Positions 16,230 through 24,762 of a DNA stretch of 64,000 nucleotides are shown in pieces; position 1 is the stretch's first letter; each line of letters opens with the position of its first letter. The notes under the pieces are model-generated. The model saw nothing but the letters and a program-made list of their open reading frames with translations. It made no database searches and was not told where the DNA came from. A program made the translations under genes and the position numbers. This DNA comes from an uncultured Bacteroidota bacterium. Its GTDB lineage: Bacteria; Bacteroidota; Bacteroidia; Chitinophagales; Chitinophagaceae. The stretch is taken from assembly GCA_903906365.1 (NCBI GenBank), contig CAIVKC010000069.1, positions 1-64,000 of the forward strand, given 5' to 3'.

Positions 16230-17933
16230 ATGGGAGTACGTTTAAAAACAAAATTGTCCCTGGGGTTAATATTCCTGTTCCTGGTCATTCTTTTATTTGG
16301 AATACTGGGGATCTTTTACATCAACCGGCTCAGCAATGATGCCCAATTGATTTTGAAAAACAACCACGAATCCCTTGTCTACGCCAACAATATGCTCACT
16401 GCCCTGGAAAACCTGAAAGTGAGAAAAGATGCCCTGGAACAATTTGCCGCCAATCTGAAACTGCAGCAAAAGAACATAACTGAAACCGGAGAAAAGGAAG
16501 CAACGGAGCTGTTAACAAAGAATTTTGGTGAGCTGCTTTCCAACCCGCAGGACCCCAGTAATTACCCTGAAATCAGGCGGTCCCTTTACCGGATCCTGGA
16601 CCTCAATGAGATGGCTATTCTCCGAAAAAATGAAACGGCAAAAAAAACGGCCGACCAGGCCAAATTGGTGCTTACCATCATTTTTACGATCCTCACCCTG
16701 ATTGCATTCACCTTTATCTTCAATCTTCCCGGGATTATTTCCAGTCCAATCAGGAGCCTTTCGGAGGGTATTGCAGAAATTGCCAATAAGAATTACAGTA
16801 AACGCATCTATCTGAAGCAAAGTGATGAGTTTGGAGACCTGGCAAATGCATTCAATATAATGGCCGGAAAATTATATGAATATGAAAGCAGCAACCTGGC
16901 CCAGATCAAATTTGAAAAAAGCCGCATCGAGACTATTATCAATCAGATGAGAGACGGAATTATCGGACTTGACGACAAGAACAATATCCTGTTTTTGAAT
17001 GCAGTGGCCGAAAAACTACTGGGGATCAGGGAATCTGATATCCTGTCCAAATACGCTCCGGATGTGGCCCTGAAAAACGATCTGATGCGTACTTTGCTCC
17101 AGGAACAGGAGGAGAAAACCGAACTCAAGATTTTTGCCGATAATAAGGAAAGCTATTTTATTAAAGACATCCTGAATGTGACCAATAATAACCAGGCCAT
17201 CGGTAAAGTGATCGTCTTAAGAAACATAACGCCCTTTCATGAACTCAATGAGGCAAAAACCAATTTCATTGCAACGGTGAGCCATGAACTGAAGACCCCC
17301 ATTTCTTCCATCAAGATGAGCGCCCAGCTGTTGAACGACGAAAGAATCGGCCCCCTCAATAACGAACAAAAGGAACTGTCCAACAGTATCCAGGATGATG
17401 CGGAAAGGCTGCTGAAAATAACCGGGGAATTGCTGAACATGACCCAGGTTGAAACGGGAAATATCCAACTTAAACTACAAAATACGGCCCCTGAGGTAAT
17501 TGTAGAACAGGCTGTTCAGGCCGTGTTGTTTCAGGCCCAGCACAGGAATATCCGTTTGACAAAGCACCTGGAGCATCATCTCCCCCTGGTACATTGTGAT
17601 GCCGAAAAAACCATTTGGGTACTGATCAATTTTTTAACCAATGCCATTAAATTCTCCCCTGAAAAGATGGAAGTGGAAATCCATGTTTACCAAAAGGGGG
17701 ATTCGGTGGATTTCCTGGTCAGGGATTATGGCAGGGGCATCGAAGGGAAATACCTGCCCAGGATATTCGACCGCTATTTCAAGGTTCCAGGCAGCCAGGA
17801 AAGATCAGGTACAGGGCTTGGACTGGCCATCTCCAGGGAATTTATTGAAGCCCAGGGCGGAACCATCTGGGTTCAGAGTGAACCGGGGGAAGGCAGCAGT
17901 TTCGGTTTCGCCTTTAAAAAATCGGAGGCGTGA
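16230..17933 (+). CDS. Membrane sensor histidine kinase of the kdp operon
   Basis: The 567 residues show a first membrane helix (about 9-31), a periplasmic loop, a second helix (about 147-170), a HAMP linker (SSPIRSLSEGIAEIANKNYS), a PAS-like domain (MRDGIIGLDDKNNILFLN), a HisKA domain with phospho-acceptor H352 in SHELKTP, and an ATPase domain with NFLTNAIKFSP, RDYGRGI and GTGLGLAIS. The start codon touches the stop of the short KdpD, so the two are translationally coupled. It probably autophosphorylates in response to potassium or turgor signals and passes phosphate to one or both sigma-54 regulators upstream. That pairing is inferred. Confidence 0.92.
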   Translation: MGVRLKTKLSLGLIFLFLVILLFGILGIFYINRLSNDAQLILKNNHESLVYANNMLTALENLKVRKDALEQFAANLKLQQKNITETGEKEATELLTKNFGELLSNPQDPSNYPEIRRSLYRILDLNEMAILRKNETAKKTADQAKLVLTIIFTILTLIAFTFIFNLPGIISSPIRSLSEGIAEIANKNYSKRIYLKQSDEFGDLANAFNIMAGKLYEYESSNLAQIKFEKSRIETIINQMRDGIIGLDDKNNILFLNAVAEKLLGIRESDILSKYAPDVALKNDLMRTLLQEQEEKTELKIFADNKESYFIKDILNVTNNNQAIGKVIVLRNITPFHELNEAKTNFIATVSHELKTPISSIKMSAQLLNDERIGPLNNEQKELSNSIQDDAERLLKITGELLNMTQVETGNIQLKLQNTAPEVIVEQAVQAVLFQAQHRNIRLTKHLEHHLPLVHCDAEKTIWVLINFLTNAIKFSPEKMEVEIHVYQKGDSVDFLVRDYGRGIEGKYLPRIFDRYFKVPGSQERSGTGLGLAISREFIEAQGGTIWVQSEPGEGSSFGFAFKKSEA

Positions 17934-17975
17934 TCCAAATAAATCATATTGTTATTCAATGATTTATAAGGGAAC

Positions 17976-18005
17976 TTTGTATTATATTTAATAATGATAA
18001 CTTTG
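17976..18005 (+). promoter_or_regulatory. Bacteroidota-type promoter before the outer-membrane protein gene
   Basis: TTTG at 17976-17979 and TAACTTTG at 17998-18005 are separated by 18 bases, close to the phylum consensus. Both elements lie inside a direct repeat, AACTTTGTAT, seen at about 17974 and again at 17999. The start codon follows at 18023. Confidence 0.6.
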
Positions 18006-18022
18006 TATCATTAAATCAAGCG

Positions 18023-18790
18023 ATGAATAGCTTTAGGTGTCTGCTGCTTATGTTTGTTTACTGGCCGGCGATTGTTTTTTCACAGGATAGCAGTGCTCAA
18101 AGGCATGCTTTTCCCAGGGAAGAAAGTCATTTGCCCCTCAACAAATTCCCGGAGGATTCAACCTTTGCGATCCTGTTTAATATCAGCGATCAATTCTATA
18201 CGGCCAATGATCCCAAGATAAACAGGTTTTTGAGCAAATATGGCTATGCAAAGCCACAGGCAATACCCGTGGGAATCAATATTGAACTTGCAGCCGTTCC
18301 ACAGAACAGTAAGATGCTCTATAGCCTCAATGCCAGTACCGTTGTTTCCAAACAGGATATTGCGGAATCCTATTTTATTGCCGGCTTTTTCAGAAAACTT
18401 ATTGACAAGAGCTCATTCTGGGTATTGGCCGGATCCGGCATCGGCACTCATGGGAGCAGGATTGTACTTAATGGAAATTTACCGCCCTCCTTTGACAGTC
18501 TGGCCAATCAATACCACCGCTTATTATCACTCAGGCGCCGGGGTTTATTAATTGAACCTGCCCTTCGACTCTATTGGTACCCGCTGCAGCTGCACAAATT
18601 ACAGCTTGGTATATTTGCCCATGCAGGCTATGACTTTTCCTTTAACACCCCCTGGCGACTGGGCTATTTTAGCCAGAATGGTCAGTTCACCTCTTTTAAC
18701 AGAATCAGAAAATCCTCTAATGTTCAGACTGTCCAGGAATACGGATGGGTGTTGAGCAATGGCCTGAGCTTCTGTTTTAAATTTGACTAG
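18023..18790 (+). CDS. Predicted outer-membrane beta-barrel protein, unknown function
   Basis: The protein has 255 residues, a signal peptide (MNSFRCLLLMFVYWPAIVFS) and a body with alternating hydrophobic and polar stretches (LHKLQLGIFAHAGYDFSF) ending in SFCFKFD. This suggests a small beta-barrel or a periplasmic-facing outer-membrane protein. No family is recognised. It has its own promoter, so it need not belong to the kdp operon although it follows on the same strand. Its 3' end faces the leftward metal-related gene set. Confidence 0.7.
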   Translation: MNSFRCLLLMFVYWPAIVFSQDSSAQRHAFPREESHLPLNKFPEDSTFAILFNISDQFYTANDPKINRFLSKYGYAKPQAIPVGINIELAAVPQNSKMLYSLNASTVVSKQDIAESYFIAGFFRKLIDKSSFWVLAGSGIGTHGSRIVLNGNLPPSFDSLANQYHRLLSLRRRGLLIEPALRLYWYPLQLHKLQLGIFAHAGYDFSFNTPWRLGYFSQNGQFTSFNRIRKSSNVQTVQEYGWVLSNGLSFCFKFD

Positions 18791-18844
18791 TCAGGCCATT
18801 GCTTCATCCCCTCTTCTCTCTGAGGTGACAACTGATTTTTCTGC

Positions 18845-19162
18845 TTATTTTCCCGAACGCCTTGCCCTGGCCTCCCCTGCCCTGATGTTAGCATGGGGAT
18901 CCTTATAAAATTCCTCCTTGCATTCCTTTGAACAGAATCCATATACTTTTCCATCAACCATGGCGGTATCTTCAATGCCGGCAGTCAAAGGCATATAACA
19001 CCCCAGGTCAAGGTCCAGGGCAAATTTAACATGACTGAAATCCCTGCCCGGCAACCTGGAGGTTTTGGAGGAATAAGCCGGTTTTTCGGGTTGTTTGTTG
19101 GGTGCATGGCAGGATGCCAGTAAAAGGGCGGCCAGAACCGGCCATAATTTTAAGTGCTCCAT
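18845..19162 (-). CDS. YHS-domain lipoprotein, putative metal-related
   Basis: ATG 19162 begins a lipoprotein signal peptide (LAALLLASC, lipidation cysteine in the lipobox); an upstream in-frame ATG at 19240 would bury that signal. The 105-residue product ends in a YHS-like domain, GCYMPLTAGIEDTAMVDGKV followed by YGFCSKECKEEFYKDP. Related domains bind metal through cysteines. The usual VCGM segment reads GCYM, but one cysteine and the CSKEC pair remain. It is the last gene of a leftward set with a CPICGC barrel and a Cys-rich protein, so a role in copper or other soft-metal handling in the envelope is plausible. Confidence 0.75.
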   Translation of the reverse strand: MEHLKLWPVLAALLLASCHAPNKQPEKPAYSSKTSRLPGRDFSHVKFALDLDLGCYMPLTAGIEDTAMVDGKVYGFCSKECKEEFYKDPHANIRAGEARARRSGK

Positions 19163-19236
19163 ACGCGTGGTATCGATTCCTGGATGGTAAAATAAAGTGA
19201 TCAAATGTCTAATAGGCGCGGACAAACCGGAAATAC

Positions 19237-20154
19237 TCAAAATGCCACAGTCACATGCATCATGGCCTTGAGTTTCAATTTTGTCTGTCCGCCCGCAAAG
19301 TCCTGGGCAACCGGTAGTTGCGCATTACATCCGATGCCCCATTTTTTCAGGCTGTATTCAATACCGGCTATCAGCGTGGTGACATGGCTGCCGGTAAATT
19401 CGACCCTTTTATTGTGTAATACATTTCCAGCCACTGATTCATAACCAATGCCGCCATTGGGAGAAACTGCATTCTTTTTGACTGGAATCCGGTAGTATGC
19501 AATGAGATTTTCTGATAACACATTCCCATACTTATAATTGCTTCCATTAATCGTATTGATTTTGTAATTCAGGGAATTAGTCAATCCAAATTTTCCGATT
19601 TTGAGACTATACGTCCCGTTTAACAGGAAATCCAGGCTTCCGGTGCCCAGCTGGGCATTGATGTCTGCCACCGTGGTGCTTGAATCACTAACCTGTACGT
19701 TAAAAGAGCCGGTTGGTGCCTTCAGGCCGCCTCCCAGCCAGAGTTGCTGGTCCAGCAACCGGTGGTTTTTTAATGGTTTCAGCCACCTGAATACCTGGTA
19801 TTGCCCGATCACAGTGATATCACCCAGTCCGGCAGGCCTGCTGATGCCATCATCATCAACCTGCTTATTCTGATAGTACGGCACAAAAGCGAGGATTTGT
19901 ATTTTTTCGCCTACCCGGAATCCGCCCCACAATTCGATGGCATTGTAGTAGTTGTTGCTGTGCTGCGTTGGATCACTGAACAGCTGGGTGTGGTATTGCG
20001 CATAATGGTACCGGATTCCAATAAAATGGTGCTGGAAATCAGGCATGACCCCCATGTACAGATTCCCGCCCCCGCATCCGCAGATAGGGCATGCCTGCAG
20101 GGTGTTAAATAAAGAAAAGAGGGCAATGAATATTAGTATGATTTGTTTTTTCAT
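19237..20154 (-). CDS. Outer-membrane beta-barrel protein with N-terminal CPICGC motif
   Basis: The 305-residue product has a signal peptide (KKQIILIFIALFSLFNTLQA) followed at once by CPICGCGGGNLYMGV and then a barrel-like body (HHFIGIRYHYAQYH, NSLNYKINTINGSN). ATG 20154 is preferred to 20202 because it places the signal peptide at the N-terminus. The mature N-terminus would carry three cysteines, a likely metal or heme site. Proteins of this form are common in Bacteroidota, but I know no proven function. It stands between a Cys-rich protein and a YHS lipoprotein; export or import of a metal is the likeliest idea. Confidence 0.75.
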   Translation of the reverse strand: MKKQIILIFIALFSLFNTLQACPICGCGGGNLYMGVMPDFQHHFIGIRYHYAQYHTQLFSDPTQHSNNYYNAIELWGGFRVGEKIQILAFVPYYQNKQVDDDGISRPAGLGDITVIGQYQVFRWLKPLKNHRLLDQQLWLGGGLKAPTGSFNVQVSDSSTTVADINAQLGTGSLDFLLNGTYSLKIGKFGLTNSLNYKINTINGSNYKYGNVLSENLIAYYRIPVKKNAVSPNGGIGYESVAGNVLHNKRVEFTGSHVTTLIAGIEYSLKKWGIGCNAQLPVAQDFAGGQTKLKLKAMMHVTVAF

Positions 20155-20251
20155 GATTGTATACTTAAAAATAAGAGACAGATGGCCTTGCTTGAAGAGC
20201 AAAGCATATCATAGCTGGGCAAGGATTTCCTGCCGGTTGCTTACAGGGAAC

Positions 20252-20623
20252 TCAGATTTTTCCGGGGGGATGGAAAATAGGGGATAAAACGGAATTACAG
20301 GGATTCTCAGCAAACTCAGGCCACAAAACGGAAACGGCATAACCTCTTAGGGCCGGCATTTCACTGCCTTGGAGGCAGAAAAGCGTTTGATACTCATTTT
20401 TATCGGGGAGGGAATTTGATTTTCCCGGTGCTTCTTCCTTTTGCAGCTGCTTTTTTAGAAAACACTTGCCATGACAGCAGGAGGCCGGTTTATTGCGGTT
20501 CTCGCACAAACTAGCGGCTATATACCGGTTGTTTAATTGAAAATCAAGCAGCACGATGAATTTGCTGAAGCTGGTGCAGGCAACAACCAGTAACAGAAAG
20601 AGAGATGCCGCTTTGAGCCACAT
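20252..20623 (-). CDS. Small Cys-rich exported protein, putative metal-related
   Basis: The 123-residue protein has an N-terminal hydrophobic segment (WLKAASLFLLLVVACTSFS) and a conserved-looking core, ASLCENRNKPASCCHGKCFL followed by KKQLQ. The spacing of four cysteines and a histidine suggests a metal site. Similar small proteins are familiar from Bacteroidota metal gene sets, but none is characterised to my knowledge. ATG 20623 puts the hydrophobic segment first; ATG 20671 is the alternative. It is the first gene of the leftward set and has a well-formed promoter in front. Confidence 0.7.
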   Translation of the reverse strand: MWLKAASLFLLLVVACTSFSKFIVLLDFQLNNRYIAASLCENRNKPASCCHGKCFLKKQLQKEEAPGKSNSLPDKNEYQTLFCLQGSEMPALRGYAVSVLWPEFAENPCNSVLSPIFHPPGKI

Positions 20624-20656
20624 GGGATTGAAACTTAGATACAGTTGGTTACCCGA

Positions 20657-20689
20657 CAAATGTAAATACAAAATGACTTAAGCCACAAA
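20657..20689 (-). promoter_or_regulatory. Bacteroidota-type promoter of the leftward metal-related set
   Basis: On the minus strand, TTTG (20689-20686), a 21-base spacer and TACATTTG (20664-20657) fit the phylum consensus. The -7 box lies about 34 bases before the start codon at 20623. Confidence 0.55.
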
Positions 20690-20790
20690 TTTTATTTTCC
20701 AACGCCACAAAATACAGCATTACCTCTAGGTTGCCATCCATGAATTTTATACATTGCTGTTTTCATCGGAAAATCTTGAAATGCCCTTTT

Positions 20791-21450
20791 ATGACAAAAC
20801 CCAAAGCCTTTCTTTTTGACCTGAATGGCACCATGATTGATGACATGCAGTATCATATCAGGGCCTGGTCCGATTTACTGAACAACGACCTGCATGCCGG
20901 GCTCAGTTATGAGCAAGTCAAAGCCCAAATGTATGGCAGTAACGATGAATTACTCATACGGGTCTTTGGCAAAGGGCATTTTACCCAAAAGCAAATGAGA
21001 GAACTCTCACTTGAAAAAGAGAGAAGATACCAGCAGGCATTCCTTCCGGAACTTAAGCTCATAGCCGGGCTTGAAGAATTTCTGAATATGGCAGCGGAAA
21101 AAAACATCCAAATGGCAATTGGTTCGGCTGCCCTTCGGCTCAATATTGACTTTGTGCTGGATAACCTGCCCATTCGCCATTTTTTTCAGGCAATAGTAAG
21201 CGCCTCCGACGTACAGGTAAGCAAACCGCATCCGGAAACCTACCTGCGGGCAGCCGGACTCCTGAAGGTTGATCCGTCTTCCTGTATGGTATTTGAGGAT
21301 GCCCCCAAGGGGGTAGAATCTGCGGCCAATGCCGGCATGCAATCCATCGTACTTACCACCATGCATGGCCGGGAGGATTTTACCAGCTACCCTAACATTC
21401 TCAGCTTCATTGAAAACTATCATTACCCCGGATTGCAGGCCTTGTTCTGA
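20791..21450 (+). CDS. HAD-family hydrolase, beta-phosphoglucomutase-like
   Basis: The 219-residue protein has the HAD fold with a helical cap: motif I FDLNGTMID (nucleophile D10), a cap beginning QYHIRAWSDLL, motif II IGSAA, the SKPHPETYL lysine, and the FEDAPKGVESA acid pair. It resembles beta-phosphoglucomutases and small sugar-phosphate phosphatases. The second motif I residue, normally the acid/base aspartate (DxD), is N12, which should weaken or change catalysis. ATG 20791 is chosen; longer in-frame starts add a tail without similarity. It converges with the FAD/Fe-S gene downstream and gives no operon clue. Confidence 0.88.
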   Translation: MTKPKAFLFDLNGTMIDDMQYHIRAWSDLLNNDLHAGLSYEQVKAQMYGSNDELLIRVFGKGHFTQKQMRELSLEKERRYQQAFLPELKLIAGLEEFLNMAAEKNIQMAIGSAALRLNIDFVLDNLPIRHFFQAIVSASDVQVSKPHPETYLRAAGLLKVDPSSCMVFEDAPKGVESAANAGMQSIVLTTMHGREDFTSYPNILSFIENYHYPGLQALF

Positions 21451-21484
21451 TGGAGCAGCTGTTAAGAGGGCGGTATATTATGTC

Positions 21485-24409
21485 TTAGAGCAGGGACTCA
21501 TACAGGACTTCCACCGGATGCAGGGCCTTTCGTCCCGTTCCATCCTTAATCTGATGGCGGCAACTGGTTCCCGGTGCCGCAATAATCACGTCCTGCCCCA
21601 GCTTTCTGACCGCAGGCAGCAATACCAGTTCCCCGATTTTCATGGACAATTCAAAATGCTCCTTTTCAAAGCCAAAGGAACCTGCCATTCCGCAGCATCC
21701 GGAGGGAATAATTTCTACCGAATAATTCTCCGGCAGCGACAGCATCTTTACCGCCGGGGCCAGAGATGACAACGCTTTTTGCTGGCAGTGCCCGTGTAGT
21801 TTAATAAGTCTTTTTTCCCTGGTAAACCGGGAAGGGGAAATATGGCCCTTTTCTATTTCAGAAGCAATGAATTCGTCGATCATAAAAACGTTCTTTGCCA
21901 GTGAACGGGCAGATTCCAGCAGGGCGTCATCCGCCAGATCCAGGTATTCATCCCTGAATGTCAAAATAGCCGAGGGTTCGATGCCGATCAGTGGTGTTTC
22001 TGGACTGATCAGGGGACTGAGCAGGCTTATGTTCCTGTTGGCAATTGATTTGGCTTTCCTGATTAAGCCTTTTGATAACCAGGCCCTCCCGCTTTCCTCA
22101 TGGGCCGGTATCAGCACTTCATAGCCCAGTTTTTCCAGTAACAAGATGGCTTTGATGCCCGCAGGGGTATCATTGTAGTTGGTAAACTCATCGCAAAATA
22201 AATAGACCTTTCTGGCGTGGCCGGAGCCATTGCCTTGCTTTTTAGGATGCTGATTTTTATGCCAGGCCAAAAGTGTCTGGGAATGCATCAAAGGCATGGA
22301 ACGCTTTACGGAAAAGCCGGATAATTTCTTAACCCATGTACTGATCACGGGGGCCTTCATCAAGAAATTATACGCCCAGGGAGCCTTGGACCCGATGCGG
22401 GCCGACCACGCAAAATTTGCGATGAGCCTTGATCGGAAAGGAACGCCGTTGGCATCGTAATAATGCTGCAGGAACTCAGCTTTCAATTTGGCCACATCCA
22501 CATTGGAGGGGCATTCTGATTTACAGCCTTTGCAGCTCAGGCAAAGATCCATAATCTCATAGATCTCCTTATGATTGAACCGGTTGGTCTGGCTGGAATG
22601 GGTGAGAAACTCCCGCAGAATATTGGCGCGGGCACGGGTTGTGTCCTTTTCGTTTCTGGTTGCCATAAAGGAAGGGCACATAGTACCCCCGGACAGATGG
22701 GTCTTCCTGCAATCTCCGGATCCATTGCACTGTTCGGCATGCTGAAGCACATCCTGATCATGGAACCGAAATATCGTCTGAAAGGCTGGGGTCCGCTGGC
22801 CGGGAGTATAGCGCAGCATGCTGTCCATGGGGGGAGTGTCAACAATCTTATGGGGATTGAAGATTTGCTGTGGATCCCAGCTATGTTTTATTTGCCTGAG
22901 CAACTCGTAATTACGGGGCCCTATCATCAGGGGGATGAATTCTCCCCTCAAACGACCGTCACCATGTTCTCCGCTCAGGGAACCCTGGTATTTTTTAACC
23001 AATGCGGCAATCTCTTCGGCAATTTTCCTGAACAGACGGTTTCCTTCAATGGTCTTCAGGTTAAGGATGGGCCGAAGATGGATTTCCCCGCTTCCGGCAT
23101 GGGCATAATGTACCGAAAACAGGTTGTGCTTTTTCAATATGACATTGAAATCCCGAATATAGGCAGGAAGGTCCAACACATCAACAGCCGTGTCTTCTAT
23201 AACCGGCACTGCCTTTTCATCCCCAGGCAGATTGCTGAGTAATCCCAAACCGGCTTTTCGGAGAGACCATATTTTCTTGCTGTCTTCCCCGAAAAGCAGG
23301 GGGAAATAATACCCTAAACCATGGGCTTTCATCTTTTCTTCCACCTGTTTTGCCATTTCGGCAATGTCCTCCCTCCGGTTCCTGGCAAACTCAATGACCA
23401 ATATGGCCCCGGGATCGCCTTTGACAAAAAAACGGTTTTTACGCTGCTCTATATTGTCTTTGGTGCATTCCAGGATAAAATGATCAATCAGTTCACTGGC
23501 ACTGGGGTGGAATTCCATGGCAATAAGATTTGCCCTGAGGGCCTCGTCCACTGAATGGAAATGCACGCAGAGCAGTCCCACTTCGGGGGGAGGAAGGGGT
23601 ACCAGGTTGAGTTTGATCTCCGTCAGGATCGCCAGAGTGCCTTCGGAACCGGCTATAAGTTGGCAAAAATTGAAATCAGGCCCTCCGGCACAAAAGGGAG
23701 CCGTCTCCACCAGGAGGTCTACAGCATAACCGGTATTCCTTCTTTCCACTGATTTTTTAGGAAATTCCTTTCTTATCTCCTGCTGGTTTTCATGGTTTCC
23801 CAGCAGGCTTCGTAGGGTTCGATAGATATTGCCCTCCAGATTGGGTTGTTCGCACTTGTCATGAAATTCATCCAAATTCACGGATTTGAAGGTAGCCTCA
23901 GACCCGTCGCTTAAAATGGCCCGGACTTCCAGCAGATGTTCCCTGGTGCTGCGGTAAACCACCGAATTGGAGCCACAGGAATTATTGCCCACCATTCCAC
24001 CTATCATCGCTCGGTTGGCCGTGGAGGTTTCCGGTCCAAAGAACAGGCCAAAAGGTTTCAGGTACATGTTCAGCTCATCGCGAATGACACCCGGCTGAAC
24101 CCTTACCCATTTTTCCTGCTCATTGAGTTCCACAATACCGGTAAAATGCTTTGACATGTCCAGGATGATCCCGTTTCCTACCACCTGCCCTGCCAGGGAA
24201 GTGCCGGCTGTCCTGGGGATTAGGCAGGTGCCTTCCAGGCGGGCAAATTCGATCAGTCTTTTCAGGTCCCGCTGGGAGGCAGGAATGGCTACTGCCAGCG
24301 GCATTTCCCGATAGGCGGAAGCATCTGTCGCATACAAAATGCGCATGGCCTGATCAAAGTGTAAATCCCCGTCCAGTTGGGCGGCAAGCCGCCTGAGCTT
24401 TTCATTCAT
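21485..24409 (-). CDS. FAD-linked oxidase with C-terminal Fe-S and CCG domains (D-lactate/2-hydroxyacid dehydrogenase-like)
   Basis: The 974-residue enzyme joins a GlcD-like FAD domain (PRTAGTSLAGQVVGNGIILD, GNNSCGSNSVVY, GSEGTLAILTE, HAGSGEIHLRP, SGEHGDGRLRG) to ferredoxin-like clusters (CNGSGDCR...CPSF and CLSCKGCKSECP) and a CCG domain (ending CCGMAGSFGFEKEH). Enzymes of this design oxidise D-lactate, D-2-hydroxyglutarate or glycolate and pass electrons to the respiratory chain. The substrate cannot be fixed here. ATG 24409 is used; ATG 24445 adds twelve residues. The gene is alone on its strand and divergent from the glycosyltransferase. Confidence 0.9.
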   Translation of the reverse strand: MNEKLRRLAAQLDGDLHFDQAMRILYATDASAYREMPLAVAIPASQRDLKRLIEFARLEGTCLIPRTAGTSLAGQVVGNGIILDMSKHFTGIVELNEQEKWVRVQPGVIRDELNMYLKPFGLFFGPETSTANRAMIGGMVGNNSCGSNSVVYRSTREHLLEVRAILSDGSEATFKSVNLDEFHDKCEQPNLEGNIYRTLRSLLGNHENQQEIRKEFPKKSVERRNTGYAVDLLVETAPFCAGGPDFNFCQLIAGSEGTLAILTEIKLNLVPLPPPEVGLLCVHFHSVDEALRANLIAMEFHPSASELIDHFILECTKDNIEQRKNRFFVKGDPGAILVIEFARNRREDIAEMAKQVEEKMKAHGLGYYFPLLFGEDSKKIWSLRKAGLGLLSNLPGDEKAVPVIEDTAVDVLDLPAYIRDFNVILKKHNLFSVHYAHAGSGEIHLRPILNLKTIEGNRLFRKIAEEIAALVKKYQGSLSGEHGDGRLRGEFIPLMIGPRNYELLRQIKHSWDPQQIFNPHKIVDTPPMDSMLRYTPGQRTPAFQTIFRFHDQDVLQHAEQCNGSGDCRKTHLSGGTMCPSFMATRNEKDTTRARANILREFLTHSSQTNRFNHKEIYEIMDLCLSCKGCKSECPSNVDVAKLKAEFLQHYYDANGVPFRSRLIANFAWSARIGSKAPWAYNFLMKAPVISTWVKKLSGFSVKRSMPLMHSQTLLAWHKNQHPKKQGNGSGHARKVYLFCDEFTNYNDTPAGIKAILLLEKLGYEVLIPAHEESGRAWLSKGLIRKAKSIANRNISLLSPLISPETPLIGIEPSAILTFRDEYLDLADDALLESARSLAKNVFMIDEFIASEIEKGHISPSRFTREKRLIKLHGHCQQKALSSLAPAVKMLSLPENYSVEIIPSGCCGMAGSFGFEKEHFELSMKIGELVLLPAVRKLGQDVIIAAPGTSCRHQIKDGTGRKALHPVEVLYESLL

Positions 24410-24762
24410 GTCAAAAATTTCCTGTTTTGGCAGTTTTGGCCGCAAAATTAAGTTCTTTTTTCACCAACGGGAGGGTATTTCAGGTATTTCAGATCCAGCC
24501 ACGGACGAGTCCATTACCCCCCGGGGGAGTCAAAGGGCACAAAATGCAATAAGAGCCTGTTGCAAAGCGCCTTGCATGGCGGAAAACAAAAGGTTGTCCA
24601 CATTAAGACAACAAAAAACACATCCCGTCCTACATTCCAATAAATGTTGTTAATTTGTTGTGAAGAAATGGAGGATGCCCGGCATGCCCAGGATGCTACA
24701 ATGCAAATCAAATCCGGCTCTTGGCATTTCAAACCGTAACCTTATTTAGAAACACTTCACCT
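24410..24762. other. 353-base divergent intergenic region
   Basis: The gap separates the leftward FAD/Fe-S gene from the rightward glycosyltransferase and must hold both promoters. I found no exact TAnnTTTG box, no strong hairpin and no gene with coding character. Confidence 0.5.

Noticed and set aside
22571-23242. 223-codon frame opposite the FAD/Fe-S oxidoreductase
   Set aside because: It is a complement of a clearly coding frame with cofactor motifs.
24514-24732. 72-codon minus-strand frame in the divergent gap
   Set aside because: Its Cys-rich, low-similarity translation lacks coding character, and the region must contain two promoters.
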